Part shown: piece after piece, positions 9,309-17,402 of the stretch
Position numbering within the stretch: the first letter of the stretch is position 1
Layout: each line of letters starts with the position of its first letter
Origin: Cellulosimicrobium cellulans
GTDB taxonomy: Bacteria > Actinomycetota > Actinomycetes > Actinomycetales > Cellulomonadaceae
NCBI RefSeq assembly: GCF_001722485.1
Contig: NZ_LWGL01000002.1
Coordinates: 1 to 64,000 of the forward strand
Length of the DNA stretch: 64,000 bases
Direction of reading: 5' to 3'
Translations under genes and position numbers: made by a program
Notes under the pieces: generated by a model
What the model was told of the DNA's origin: nothing
Seen by the model: the letters and a program-made list of their open reading frames with translations, nothing else
Databases searched by the model: none

Positions 9309-10165
9309 CGGGGTTCCTCTCCGGCCCGGACCGTGCTCTCGCCACGGTCGGTGCCTGCGGTGGTGGTGGCGGTGCCGGTGGTGGCGCTCGTGCCGGGGGC
9401 GGCGGGGCCCACGAGGGCGAGGAAGACGTCCTCGAGGGAGGGCTGCTTCTCGACGTACTCGACCTGCGCCGGCGGCATGAGGGCCTTGAGCTCGGCGAGG
9501 GTGCCGTCCTGGATGATCGTCCCCCGGTGCAGGATCGCGATACGGTCCGCGAGCTGCTCGGCCTCGTCGAGGTACTGGGTGGTCAGGAGCACGGTCGTGC
9601 CGCCCGCGGCGAGCTCGCGCACGGTCTGCCAGACCTCGACGCGGGCCTGGGGGTCCAGGCCGGTGGTGGGCTCGTCGAGGACGATGACCGGCGGGTCGCC
9701 GATGAGGCTCATCGCGATGTCCAGCCGGCGGCGCATGCCGCCGGAGTAGGTGCCGGCACGGCGGTCGCCGGCGTCGGTGAGGGAGAAGCGGGCGAGCAGG
9801 TCGTCGGCGACCGCGGCGGGGTCCTCCAGGTGCCGCAGCTTCGCGACCAGGACGAGGTTCTCCCGCCCGGTGAGGACCTCGTCGACCGCGGCGAACTGCC
9901 CGGTCAGGCTGATCGAGCGGCGCACGTCGCCCGGCTCGGTGGCCACGTCGAACCCGTGCACGACGGCGGTGCCCGCGTCGGCCTTGAGCAGCGTCGAGAT
10001 GATCCGCACGAGCGTCGTCTTGCCGGCCCCGTTGGAGCCGAGCAGCGCGAAGATGCTCCCCGCCGCGACGTCGAGGTCGACACCGCGCAGGACGTGCAGG
10101 TCCTTGAACGACTTCTCCACGCCCCGCACCCGGATCGCCGGCGCGAGGGACTGGTCGGTGGTCAT
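9305..10165 (-). CDS. ABC transporter ATP-binding protein, DrrA family
   Basis: 286-aa ATPase: Walker A GSNGAGKTT, signature YSGGMRRRLD, Walker B VIVLDEPTTGLDP, and the DrrA-type C-terminal domain (EYVEKQPSLEDVFLALVG). The ATG at 10165 is favoured; longer reading frames overlap the DUF4097 gene. It overlaps the permease by 4 bp. Expression is probably tied to the upstream DUF4097 promoter with its tandem GTGGTGTC sites. Confidence 0.92.
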   Translation of the reverse strand: MTTDQSLAPAIRVRGVEKSFKDLHVLRGVDLDVAAGSIFALLGSNGAGKTTLVRIISTLLKADAGTAVVHGFDVATEPGDVRRSISLTGQFAAVDEVLTGRENLVLVAKLRHLEDPAAVADDLLARFSLTDAGDRRAGTYSGGMRRRLDIAMSLIGDPPVIVLDEPTTGLDPQARVEVWQTVRELAAGGTTVLLTTQYLDEAEQLADRIAILHRGTIIQDGTLAELKALMPPAQVEYVEKQPSLEDVFLALVGPAAPGTSATTGTATTTAGTDRGESTVRAGEEPR

Positions 10166-10230
10166 GTCCGATCTCCGTTCTCGGGCGCGCGGCGTCTCGG
10201 CGCCGACGGCCCGGTCGATGGTGCAGGTGG

Positions 10231-11073
10231 TCAGGGACGGCGGAGGATGACGTCGCCGTACCCGGTGCTGGCGTGGATCTCGGCGGTGGACTCGTCCTCG
10301 ACGGGCCCCTCCGTGGGGGTGAGCTGGTTGCGCACGGTGCCGTGCTGCGACGCGACGTCGAGCCACGCGGCGGTGCCCTCGGGCACGCCCACCTCGATCG
10401 ACCCGTACGACGTGGTGAGCGAGACGGAGCCGGACTCGACCTGGTCGACGCGGATGCCGGCGTGCGCGGACCGCGCGGAGACGGTGCCGCTCACGCGGCC
10501 CACCGCGATGTCGCCGTGCGCGCCGGCGACGGTGAGGGACCCGGTGACGGCCCCGACGGTCGTGGTGCCGTTGGACGCGCGCACCGTGCCGTCGCCCGAG
10601 AGCTCGGTGATGCGCACGGAGCCCGCGCTGGCCCGCAGGTTCGCGGTGCCCGCGGCCCGGCCGACGACGACGGACCCGGCCGACGCCTTGAGGTCGATGC
10701 GGTCGGCCTCGTCGACGCGGGCGTCGCCGGCGCTCAGGCTGAGCTCGACCGTGCCGAGCCGCCCCTCGGCGAGCAACGAGCCGGTCTTGCCGCGCACGTC
10801 CGAACCGGTGGGCAGCTCGACGGTGACGTTCGCCGTGCCGGAGGAGAACGGCAGGACGAACTGCTTCCACGAGCCGGGGTAGGTGATCGTGACGGCGTCG
10901 CCGTCGCGCTCGACGCGCACCTCCTTGGCGGCGCGGACGCTGCCGGAGGACGAGGGGTCGGTGGGCAGCACGGTGACGACGACGTCGTCCCGGTCGCCGG
11001 CGACGACGTGCAGGTTGCCGAAGGGGACGTCCACGACGACGGGGACGGGCGCGGGCGCGGGGAACGTGGGCAT
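10231..11073 (-). CDS. DUF4097-type beta-strand repeat protein
   Basis: 280 aa starting M-P-T-F-P-A-P. The body is a regular succession of short beta strands with Gly/Ser/Ala turns (LRASAGSVRITELSGDG, LTTSYGSIEVGVPEG, IHASTGYGDVILRRP), the pattern of the DUF4097/putative adhesin beta-helix family. No signal peptide or membrane segment is visible, so it is probably cytoplasmic. Family members are often encoded beside ABC exporters and small regulators, as here; a biochemical role is not established. The gene lies 65 bp before the DrrA ATPase. Confidence 0.8.
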   Translation of the reverse strand: MPTFPAPAPVPVVVDVPFGNLHVVAGDRDDVVVTVLPTDPSSSGSVRAAKEVRVERDGDAVTITYPGSWKQFVLPFSSGTANVTVELPTGSDVRGKTGSLLAEGRLGTVELSLSAGDARVDEADRIDLKASAGSVVVGRAAGTANLRASAGSVRITELSGDGTVRASNGTTTVGAVTGSLTVAGAHGDIAVGRVSGTVSARSAHAGIRVDQVESGSVSLTTSYGSIEVGVPEGTAAWLDVASQHGTVRNQLTPTEGPVEDESTAEIHASTGYGDVILRRP

Positions 11074-11170
11074 GACGGTCTCCAGGAGTGTCGGTCCGGT
11101 GGGGCGGTGACTGCTGGTGCGTACGGGTGGGGCGGTGGAGTGACGCAGGGTGGTGCGCGACTCGGGAGAA

Positions 11171-11190
11171 GTGGTGTCGCGTGGTGTCAC
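11171..11190 (-). promoter_or_regulatory. Tandem GTGGTGTC half-sites upstream of the DUF4097-ABC operon
   Basis: GTGGTGTCGC and GTGGTGTCAC stand head to tail with a 10-bp period, about 100 nt before the DUF4097 start. The same half-site forms the inverted repeat at 11762-11783, so both are probably bound by the RHH protein encoded between them. Confidence 0.5.
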
Positions 11191-11212
11191 CCGCCGGCGA
11201 CGTGGTGCGCGC

Positions 11213-11752
11213 TCAGCGCACCCAGCCGGTCAGGCGGGTGGTCCCGCGCTGGTCGGGACGGGGCTGTGCTGCCGGGCGGCCGCTGGTCTGCTCGAGCGCG
11301 GCGGCGACCGCGCGCACGAGCCACGTGTTGACCGAGACGCCGTCGCGGGCGGCGGCGACCTCGACCTGGGCCTTGAGGTGGTCGGGCAGGCGCAGGGTGG
11401 TGCGCGTGGTGGCGGCCGCGTCGACGTCCGCCACCGGCGGCGCGGGGGGCGCGGCCGGGGACGGGGCGGGTGCCGTCGTGGGCGCGGCGCCGGCGTCCTG
11501 CGCAGGTGCGGGCGGTGCGGCCACGACGAACTCCGGGTCGCCACCGCGCAGGCGGACGTCCACGGAGCCCGGCGCGAGTTCGGCGGAGATCTCTCCGGCC
11601 GCCGCGGAGAGCGCGTCGAGGAGGACGAGACGCACCGCGGCGTCGAGCGGCGCCGTCAGGCGCCCCGCGAGCTCCCGGGCCTCCTCCCCCGCGGCGTCGG
11701 CCGCCGTGGTGAGGCGGTGCTGCAGGTCGTCGACGTACCGGTTCAGGTCCAT
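11213..11752 (-). CDS. Ribbon-helix-helix (HicB/Arc-like) DNA-binding protein
   Basis: 179 aa. The N-terminal ~85 residues are alpha-helical; a Pro/Ala linker follows; the last ~55 residues hold an RHH motif (TRTTLRLPDHLKAQVEVAA, then GVSVNTWLVRAVAAAL). Databases often label such proteins HicB antitoxins, but no HicA toxin is adjacent. The ATG at 11752 lies 10 bp from a perfect inverted repeat, which argues for autoregulation. Its downstream neighbours are DUF4097 and a DrrAB exporter, the likely regulon. Role inferred from context. Confidence 0.75.
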   Translation of the reverse strand: MDLNRYVDDLQHRLTTAADAAGEEARELAGRLTAPLDAAVRLVLLDALSAAAGEISAELAPGSVDVRLRGGDPEFVVAAPPAPAQDAGAAPTTAPAPSPAAPPAPPVADVDAAATTRTTLRLPDHLKAQVEVAAARDGVSVNTWLVRAVAAALEQTSGRPAAQPRPDQRGTTRLTGWVR

Positions 11753-11761
11753 GACGCCACT

Positions 11762-11783
11762 ATGACACCACACGTGGTGTCAT
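11762..11783. promoter_or_regulatory. Inverted-repeat operator of the RHH regulator
   Basis: Perfect 10-bp arms ATGACACCAC and GTGGTGTCAT with a 2-bp centre, immediately upstream of the RHH gene. A further GACACCA half-site lies at 11798-11804. The match to the tandem sites at 11171-11190 indicates one regulator. Confidence 0.65.
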
Positions 11784-11904
11784 CGCAACCCTTTCGCGAC
11801 ACCAATCTGTCGAGCGGGGTCGGACGCCCCTGCGCGCGAAGGCCGGGCGTCAGGATCCCGTCAAGATCGCGGGACGGGCCTCGCCGCTCGGGTAGACCGG
11901 CAGG

Positions 11905-13281
11905 GTGCGCCTGACCGCCGCCCTCCGGCCTCCCGCCCCGCGTCGCCCGTCGGCCTCGTCGACGGCCGGGCGGCCCGGCCGGCTCGTCGTCGGCGGGTTC
12001 GCGGCGACCGTCGCGGTCGGCACGGGCCTGCTCATGCTGCCGATCTCGGCGACCGGGCGCTCCGCGACCGCGCTCGAGGCGCTGTTCACCGCCACCTCGG
12101 CGGTGTGCGTCACGGGCCTGGCCGTCGTGGACACGGGGACGTTCTGGAGCCCGTTCGGGCAGGTCGTCGTCCTCGCCCTGGTCCAGCTCGGCGGTCTCGG
12201 CGTGATGACGGCGGCGTCGCTGCTCGGCCTGCTGCTGTCGCGACGGCTCGACCTGCGCACCCGCCTCGTCGCGGCCGCGTCGACGCGCAGCATCGGCCTC
12301 GGCGACGTGCGGTCCGTCCTCGTGGGGGTCGTGCGCGTCACCGTCGTCGTGGAGGCGGTCGTCGCGCTGCTCGTGGCCGCGCGGCTCGTCGTCGGGTACG
12401 ACGTCAGCCCCGGGACCGCGCTGTGGCACGGCGTCTTCCACGCCGTCTCCGCGTTCAACAACGCCGGCTTCGGGCTCCACCCGGACTCGCTCGTGGGGTT
12501 CGTCGGCGACCCGTGGGTCTGCGTGCCGCTGTGCGTGGCGGTCGTCGTCGGCGGGATCGGGTTCCCCGTGCTCTTCGAGCTGTACCGGCGGCGCGTGCGC
12601 CCCTCGCGATGGAGCCTGCACACGAAGCTGACCGTCCTCACGACCGGGGTCCTGCTCGCGGGCGGGACGGTGTTCTTCCTCGCCGCCGAGTGGGGCAACC
12701 CGCGCACGCTCGGCGGGCTCGGCGTCGGCGAGCGCGTCCTCGCGGCCGTCACGCAGTCCGTGATGGCGCGCACGGCCGGGTTCAACTCGCTCGACACGTC
12801 CGCCATGAACAGCGGGACGTGGCTCGGCACCGACGTGCTCATGTTCGTCGGCGGCGGCAGCGCCGGGACGGCCGGCGGCATCAAGGTCGTGACGTTCGCG
12901 GTGCTCGCGTTCGTCATCTGGTCCGAGCTGCGCGGCGACCCGGACGTCACCGCGTTCGACCGACGGGTCTCCCCCGCCACCCAGCGCCAGGCGGTGAGCG
13001 TCGCCCTGCTGGGCGTCGCGGCGGTCCTCGTCCCGACGCTCGTCATCACGGCCACGTCCCCGTTCGGCCTCGACCGCGTGCTGTTCGAGGTGACGTCGGC
13101 GTTCTCCACCACCGGGCTGTCGACGGGCATCACCGCGGACCTCACCGCGCCGCACCAGCTCGTCCTCGTCGGCCTCATGTTCCTCGGCCGGCTCGGGCCC
13201 ATCACGTTCGGCACGGCGCTCGCGCTGCGCGCACGACCGCGGCTCTTCCGCCGGCCCGAGAGCGCCGCGGTCATCGGCTGA
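11905..13281 (+). CDS. Potassium uptake protein, TrkH/KtrB family
   Basis: 458-aa K+ channel-like transporter with four M1-P-M2 units. The four filter loops are visible: SAVCVTGLAV, FNNAGFG, ARTAGFNSLD and STTGLSTGI. GTG start with a GGCAGG stretch close by. It is convergent with kdpE (27 bp between stops), placing a constitutive-type K+ uptake protein beside the inducible Kdp system. The regulatory TrkA/KtrA subunit is not in the window. Confidence 0.92.
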   Translation: MRLTAALRPPAPRRPSASSTAGRPGRLVVGGFAATVAVGTGLLMLPISATGRSATALEALFTATSAVCVTGLAVVDTGTFWSPFGQVVVLALVQLGGLGVMTAASLLGLLLSRRLDLRTRLVAAASTRSIGLGDVRSVLVGVVRVTVVVEAVVALLVAARLVVGYDVSPGTALWHGVFHAVSAFNNAGFGLHPDSLVGFVGDPWVCVPLCVAVVVGGIGFPVLFELYRRRVRPSRWSLHTKLTVLTTGVLLAGGTVFFLAAEWGNPRTLGGLGVGERVLAAVTQSVMARTAGFNSLDTSAMNSGTWLGTDVLMFVGGGSAGTAGGIKVVTFAVLAFVIWSELRGDPDVTAFDRRVSPATQRQAVSVALLGVAAVLVPTLVITATSPFGLDRVLFEVTSAFSTTGLSTGITADLTAPHQLVLVGLMFLGRLGPITFGTALALRARPRLFRRPESAAVIG

Positions 13282-13308
13282 CGGCGACCTGCGGACCGCG
13301 CGACGCGC

Positions 13309-14016
13309 TCAGGGCTCGAAGCGGTAACCCATGCCCGGGGTCGTCAGGAGGTGCCGGGGGCTCGCGGGGTCCGGCTCGAGCTTGCGGCGGAGCTGGGCGA
13401 CGTACACCCGCAGGTAGTGCGTGTCCCGCGTCGCCGTCGGACCCCACACCTCCCGCAGCATCTGCTCGCGCCCGACGACGCGGCCCGGGTGGCGCACGAG
13501 GAGCTCGAGCAGCGCCCACTCCGTCGGCGTGAGCCGCACCGGCGCGCCTCCGCGCGACACCTCGCGGCGTGCGAGGTCCACGCGCAGGTCGCCGGCCTCG
13601 ACGACCGGCTCGTGGGCGCCGGGCTCGTGCGCGGCCCGGCGCACGGCGGCGCGCAGCCGTGCCATGAGCTCGGGCATGGCGAACGGCTTCGTCACGTAGT
13701 CGTCGGCCCCGGCGTCGAGCGCGTCGACCTTGTCGTCGCCGAGCTGGCGCGCGGACAGCACGATGATCGGCACACGGCTCCACCCGCGCACCGCGGTGAT
13801 GACGTCGAGCCCGCTCACGTCCGGCAGACCGAGGTCGAGCAGCACGACGTCCGGGTGCGCCGTCGCGGCGGCGTCGATGCCCTCCCGGCCGGTCGCGGCC
13901 GTCGTCACGTCCCAGCCGTGCACGCGCAGCGTGATCGCCATGGCGCGCAGCAGCCCGGGGTCGTCGTCGACCACCAGCACCCGGTTCCCGCCCGCGTCCG
14001 CGCCCCGCTCGCTCAC
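13309..14016 (-). CDS. kdpE: Response regulator KdpE
   Basis: 235-aa OmpR-type regulator. Receiver with acidic pocket VVDDD, phosphoacceptor Asp in VVLLDLGLPDVSG and a conserved Lys (YVTKPF); C-terminal winged helix (LTPTEWALLELLVRHPG, TRDTHYLRVYVAQLRRKL). GTG start overlaps the kdpD stop by 4 bp. It is the last gene of the kdp operon and is expected to bind the phased CGTCAGG boxes at 21582-21631. Confidence 0.96.
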   Translation of the reverse strand: MSERGADAGGNRVLVVDDDPGLLRAMAITLRVHGWDVTTAATGREGIDAAATAHPDVVLLDLGLPDVSGLDVITAVRGWSRVPIIVLSARQLGDDKVDALDAGADDYVTKPFAMPELMARLRAAVRRAAHEPGAHEPVVEAGDLRVDLARREVSRGGAPVRLTPTEWALLELLVRHPGRVVGREQMLREVWGPTATRDTHYLRVYVAQLRRKLEPDPASPRHLLTTPGMGYRFEP

Positions 14017-16631
14017 CGCGCCTCCTCCGTCGTCACGTCCGCCGTCACGGCCGTCGACACGTCCGTCGTCGTGCCGCCCGGCACCGCGCGGTCCGCGACC
14101 GGCACCGTGACGACCATCGTGAGCCCGCCGCCCGGCGTGTCCTCGGGGACGATGCTCGCACCGACGGCCCGGGCGAAGCCCTGCGCCACGGCGAGTCCGA
14201 GACCCACGCCGCTGCCGCTCGCGTCGCCGAGGCGCTGGAACGGCTCGAACATCCGGGCACGCGCGGCCTCGGGCAGCCCGGGCCCGCGGTCGACGACGCG
14301 CAGCTCGACGCCGTCGCGCGTCGCCGACGCGCTGACCCGCACGTCCCCGGGCGAGAACCGCACGGCGTTGGCGACGACGTTCGCCACGACGCGCTCGAGC
14401 AGGCCGGGGTCGGTCCGCACGAGCGGCAGGTCCTCGGGGAGGACGAGCTCGACCCGCCCGCGCGGGAGGTCGAGCGCCGGCTCGAGCGCCGAGTCGACGG
14501 CCGGCGGGACGACCTCGTCGAGGGAGACGGCGCGCAGCGTCGGCACGACGGCGCCCGTCTGGAGGCGCGAGAGGTCGAGGAGGTTGTCGATGAGCCGTTC
14601 GAGGCGGCCGGTGGCGGTCGCGACGGTCTCCACGAGGGCGTCCTCGTCCGCGGGCGCGAGCACCACGCCCGGGGAGCGCAGGCCGTCCACCGCCGTGCGG
14701 ATGGCCGCGAGCGGGGTCCGCAGGTCGTGCGAGACGGCGGCGAGCAGCGCGGTCCGTGTCGCGTCCGCCTCGGCGAGGACCGACGCGCGCGCCGCCTGCT
14801 CGCGCAGGCGGCGGTACTCGAGGACGATGCCGGCCTGCGCGGCGAACGCGTCGAGCACCTGCCGGTCGCCCGCCGGCAGGGGGCGGCCCTCGAGGACGAG
14901 GCGGCGCTCGTCGTCGACCCGCACGAGCGTGCGTGTCGTGCCGTCCGCGGTGCCGGGCGCGGCCTCGGCAGGCGCGCGCCGGGCCTCGGCGATGACCGTC
15001 CACGGGCCCTCGGGCCGGGCGTCGGCGCGCTCCTCGAGCACGGCCCGGCGCACCGCGAACGTCTCGGCCAGGCGCGACACGACCGCGTCGGCCGTGTCCT
15101 CTCCCGTGAGCACCGAGCGTGCGAGCGCCGCGAGCGTGGAGGCCTCGGCGCGGGCTCGCGCCGCCTGGACCGACCGGCGTGCCGACAGGTCGACGACGGA
15201 CGCGACGGCGACCGCGACGAGGACGAAGAGCAGCAGGGCGAGCAGGTTCTCGGGGGACGACACCACGAGCAGCCCGGTGGGCGGCGTGAAGAACCAGTTG
15301 ATGCACAGGAAGGACACGACGGCGCAGGCGAGCGCCGGCCACATCCCGCCCACGAGCGCGACGCCCACGGTGAGCGCGAGGAACACGAGCACCTGCGTGG
15401 GCAGCCCGACCAGCTCGTCGGTGCCGTCGAACAGCAGGGTCAGGAGCGCGGGGGCGACGGGCGCGAGCACCCAGCCGGCCACGCGCCGTCGGGCCGACAG
15501 CGGGTTGAGGGTGCGCCGCGAGACGCGCCCGGCCCGGGCGCGCTCGTGCGTGACGAGGTGGACGTCGAGCGAGCCGGCGAGGCGGGCGATCTCGGCGCTC
15601 GTGGAGCCGAGCAGGGCCTCGCGCCAGCGCGAGTGCCGGGAGACGCCGACGACGACCATCGTCGCGTTGACGCCGCGCGCGAAGTCGACGACGGCGCTCG
15701 GCACGTCCTCGCCGACGACGGTGTGGAACGTGCCGCCGAGCGACTCGACGAGCTCGCGGTCGGCGGCGAGCGCGGCGGGCGGTGCCGTGGGCAGGCCGTC
15801 GGTCGCGAGGACGTGGACGGCGAGGAGCTCCGAGCCCGCGGCGCGCTCGGCGATGCGGGCGCCGCGCCGCAGCAGCGTGGCGCTCTCGGGCCCCCCGGTG
15901 AGGGCGACGACGACCCGCTCGCGCGCGGGCCACGTCCCCGCGATCGCGTGGTCGGCCCGGTAGCGGGTGAGGGCGTCGTCGACGCGGTCGGCGAGCCACA
16001 GGAGCGCGAGCTCGCGCAGCGCCGTGAGGTTCCCCTCGCGGAAGTACGACGAGAGCGACGCGTCGACCTGCTCGGCGCGGTACACGTTGCCGTGCGCGAG
16101 CCGCCGGCGCAGGGCCTGCGGCGGCAGGTCGACGAGCTGGACCTGGTCGGCGTCGCGCACCACGTGGTCGGGCACGGTCTCGCGCTGCCGCACGCCCGTG
16201 ATGGCCTCGACGTCCTCGGTGAGGGACTCCAGGTGCTGGACGTTGACCGTCGTGACGACGTCGATCCCGGCGTCGAGCAGGTCGTGCACGTCCTGCCACC
16301 GCTTCGCGTGGCGCGACCCGGGGGCGTTCGTGTGGGCGAGCTCGTCGACGAGCGCGACGTCGGGCCGGCGCGCCAGCACCGCGTCGACGTCGAGCTCGGT
16401 GAGCTCGACGCCCCGGTGCCCGACGACCCGGCGCGGCACGACCTCGAGGTCGCCCACCTTCGCCGCAGTCGCGGCGCGCCCGTGCGTCTCGACGAGGCCC
16501 ACGACCACGTCGGTGCCGCGCGCCCGGCGCCGCAGCGCCTCGTCGAGCATCGCGTAGGTCTTCCCGACGCCCGGCGCGGCACCGAGGTACACCGTGAGGC
16601 GCCCCCGGCGTCGCGACGTCTCAGCGTTCAT
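14013..16631 (-). CDS. kdpD: Sensor histidine kinase KdpD
   Basis: 872-aa K+-limitation sensor. In order: KdpD N-terminal domain with Walker A-like GAAPGVGKTYAM; a universal-stress-protein domain; four clustered membrane segments (DUF4118) around residues 390-480; a GAF-like region; HisKA with the phosphoacceptor His (AVSHDLRTPLAAI); HATPase boxes (NVVANAVRFSPG, DRGPGLP, GSGVGLGLAV). ATG 16631 gives the canonical N-terminus. It is 36 bp downstream of kdpC and overlaps kdpE. Confidence 0.97.
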   Translation of the reverse strand: MNAETSRRRGRLTVYLGAAPGVGKTYAMLDEALRRRARGTDVVVGLVETHGRAATAAKVGDLEVVPRRVVGHRGVELTELDVDAVLARRPDVALVDELAHTNAPGSRHAKRWQDVHDLLDAGIDVVTTVNVQHLESLTEDVEAITGVRQRETVPDHVVRDADQVQLVDLPPQALRRRLAHGNVYRAEQVDASLSSYFREGNLTALRELALLWLADRVDDALTRYRADHAIAGTWPARERVVVALTGGPESATLLRRGARIAERAAGSELLAVHVLATDGLPTAPPAALAADRELVESLGGTFHTVVGEDVPSAVVDFARGVNATMVVVGVSRHSRWREALLGSTSAEIARLAGSLDVHLVTHERARAGRVSRRTLNPLSARRRVAGWVLAPVAPALLTLLFDGTDELVGLPTQVLVFLALTVGVALVGGMWPALACAVVSFLCINWFFTPPTGLLVVSSPENLLALLLFVLVAVAVASVVDLSARRSVQAARARAEASTLAALARSVLTGEDTADAVVSRLAETFAVRRAVLEERADARPEGPWTVIAEARRAPAEAAPGTADGTTRTLVRVDDERRLVLEGRPLPAGDRQVLDAFAAQAGIVLEYRRLREQAARASVLAEADATRTALLAAVSHDLRTPLAAIRTAVDGLRSPGVVLAPADEDALVETVATATGRLERLIDNLLDLSRLQTGAVVPTLRAVSLDEVVPPAVDSALEPALDLPRGRVELVLPEDLPLVRTDPGLLERVVANVVANAVRFSPGDVRVSASATRDGVELRVVDRGPGLPEAARARMFEPFQRLGDASGSGVGLGLAVAQGFARAVGASIVPEDTPGGGLTMVVTVPVADRAVPGGTTTDVSTAVTADVTTEEAR

Positions 16632-16667
16632 GCGTGCAGTCCACCACGCCCACGACGGCACCGGCCG

Positions 16668-17360
16668 TCAGGACGCGTCCGCGTCGCCCGACGCGTCCAG
16701 CCGCTCGAGCGCGAGGTTGAGCGCGAGCACGTTGACGCGCGGCTCGCCGAGCACCCCGAGCACGCGGCCGACCGACTCCTGCTCGACGAGCGCGCGCACC
16801 TGCGCGACGTCGAGCTCGCGAGCCTGCGCCACCCGCTCGACCTGCTGCTCGGCGTAGGCGGGCGAGACGTGCGGGTCGAGGCCCGACCCGGAGGCGGTGA
16901 GCGCGTCCGGCGGGACGCTCTCGGGGTCGACGCCGTCGGCGGCGGCCACCGCGGCCCGGCGCTCCTCGATCGTCGCGACGAGCTCCGGGCTGCTCGGACC
17001 GAGGTTCGAGCCGCCCGAGGCGAGGGTGTCGTACCCGTCGCCCGCGGCCGACGGGCGGCCGTGGAACCACCGCGGGTCCGCGCCCGGCTCGCCGAAGGAC
17101 TGGCCGGCGAGGGCCGAGCCGACGACCGGGGCGCCGTCCGCACCCGCGTCGTCGACCGACGTCGCGCGCGTGCCGTCGGAGCGCACGAGCGAGCCGTTCG
17201 CCTGCCACGGGACGGCGACCTGCCCGACCGCGAGCACCGCGAGCGGGTACAGGACGCCGAGCAGGAGGGTCATGAGGAGCAGGACGCGCAGGCCGGCGAG
17301 CGCGTGCCGGGTGAGGGAGATGACGCCGCTCCCGGAGGGTGCGGGGGCCGTGCGGGGCAT
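16668..17360 (-). CDS. kdpC: K+-transporting ATPase subunit KdpC
   Basis: 230-aa accessory subunit with one N-terminal membrane helix (LRVLLLMTLLLGVLYPLAVL) and the KdpC periplasmic domain: WFHGRPSAA, SGGSNLGPSS, PPDALTASGSGLDPHVSPAY. The ATG at 17360 follows a GGAAGGAACCCC ribosome site. Slightly long for the family because of a linker with VDDAGADGAP. Lies 42 bp after kdpB. Confidence 0.96.
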   Translation of the reverse strand: MPRTAPAPSGSGVISLTRHALAGLRVLLLMTLLLGVLYPLAVLAVGQVAVPWQANGSLVRSDGTRATSVDDAGADGAPVVGSALAGQSFGEPGADPRWFHGRPSAAGDGYDTLASGGSNLGPSSPELVATIEERRAAVAAADGVDPESVPPDALTASGSGLDPHVSPAYAEQQVERVAQARELDVAQVRALVEQESVGRVLGVLGEPRVNVLALNLALERLDASGDADAS

Positions 17361-17402
17361 GGGGTTCCTTCCGGAGGTGATGGATGGCACGGGCGCGGCG
17401 GC

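Noticed and set aside
11213-11752. HicB antitoxin of a toxin-antitoxin pair
   Set aside because: Only the RHH domain matches; no HicA-sized toxin is adjacent and the operators point to regulation of the exporter operon.
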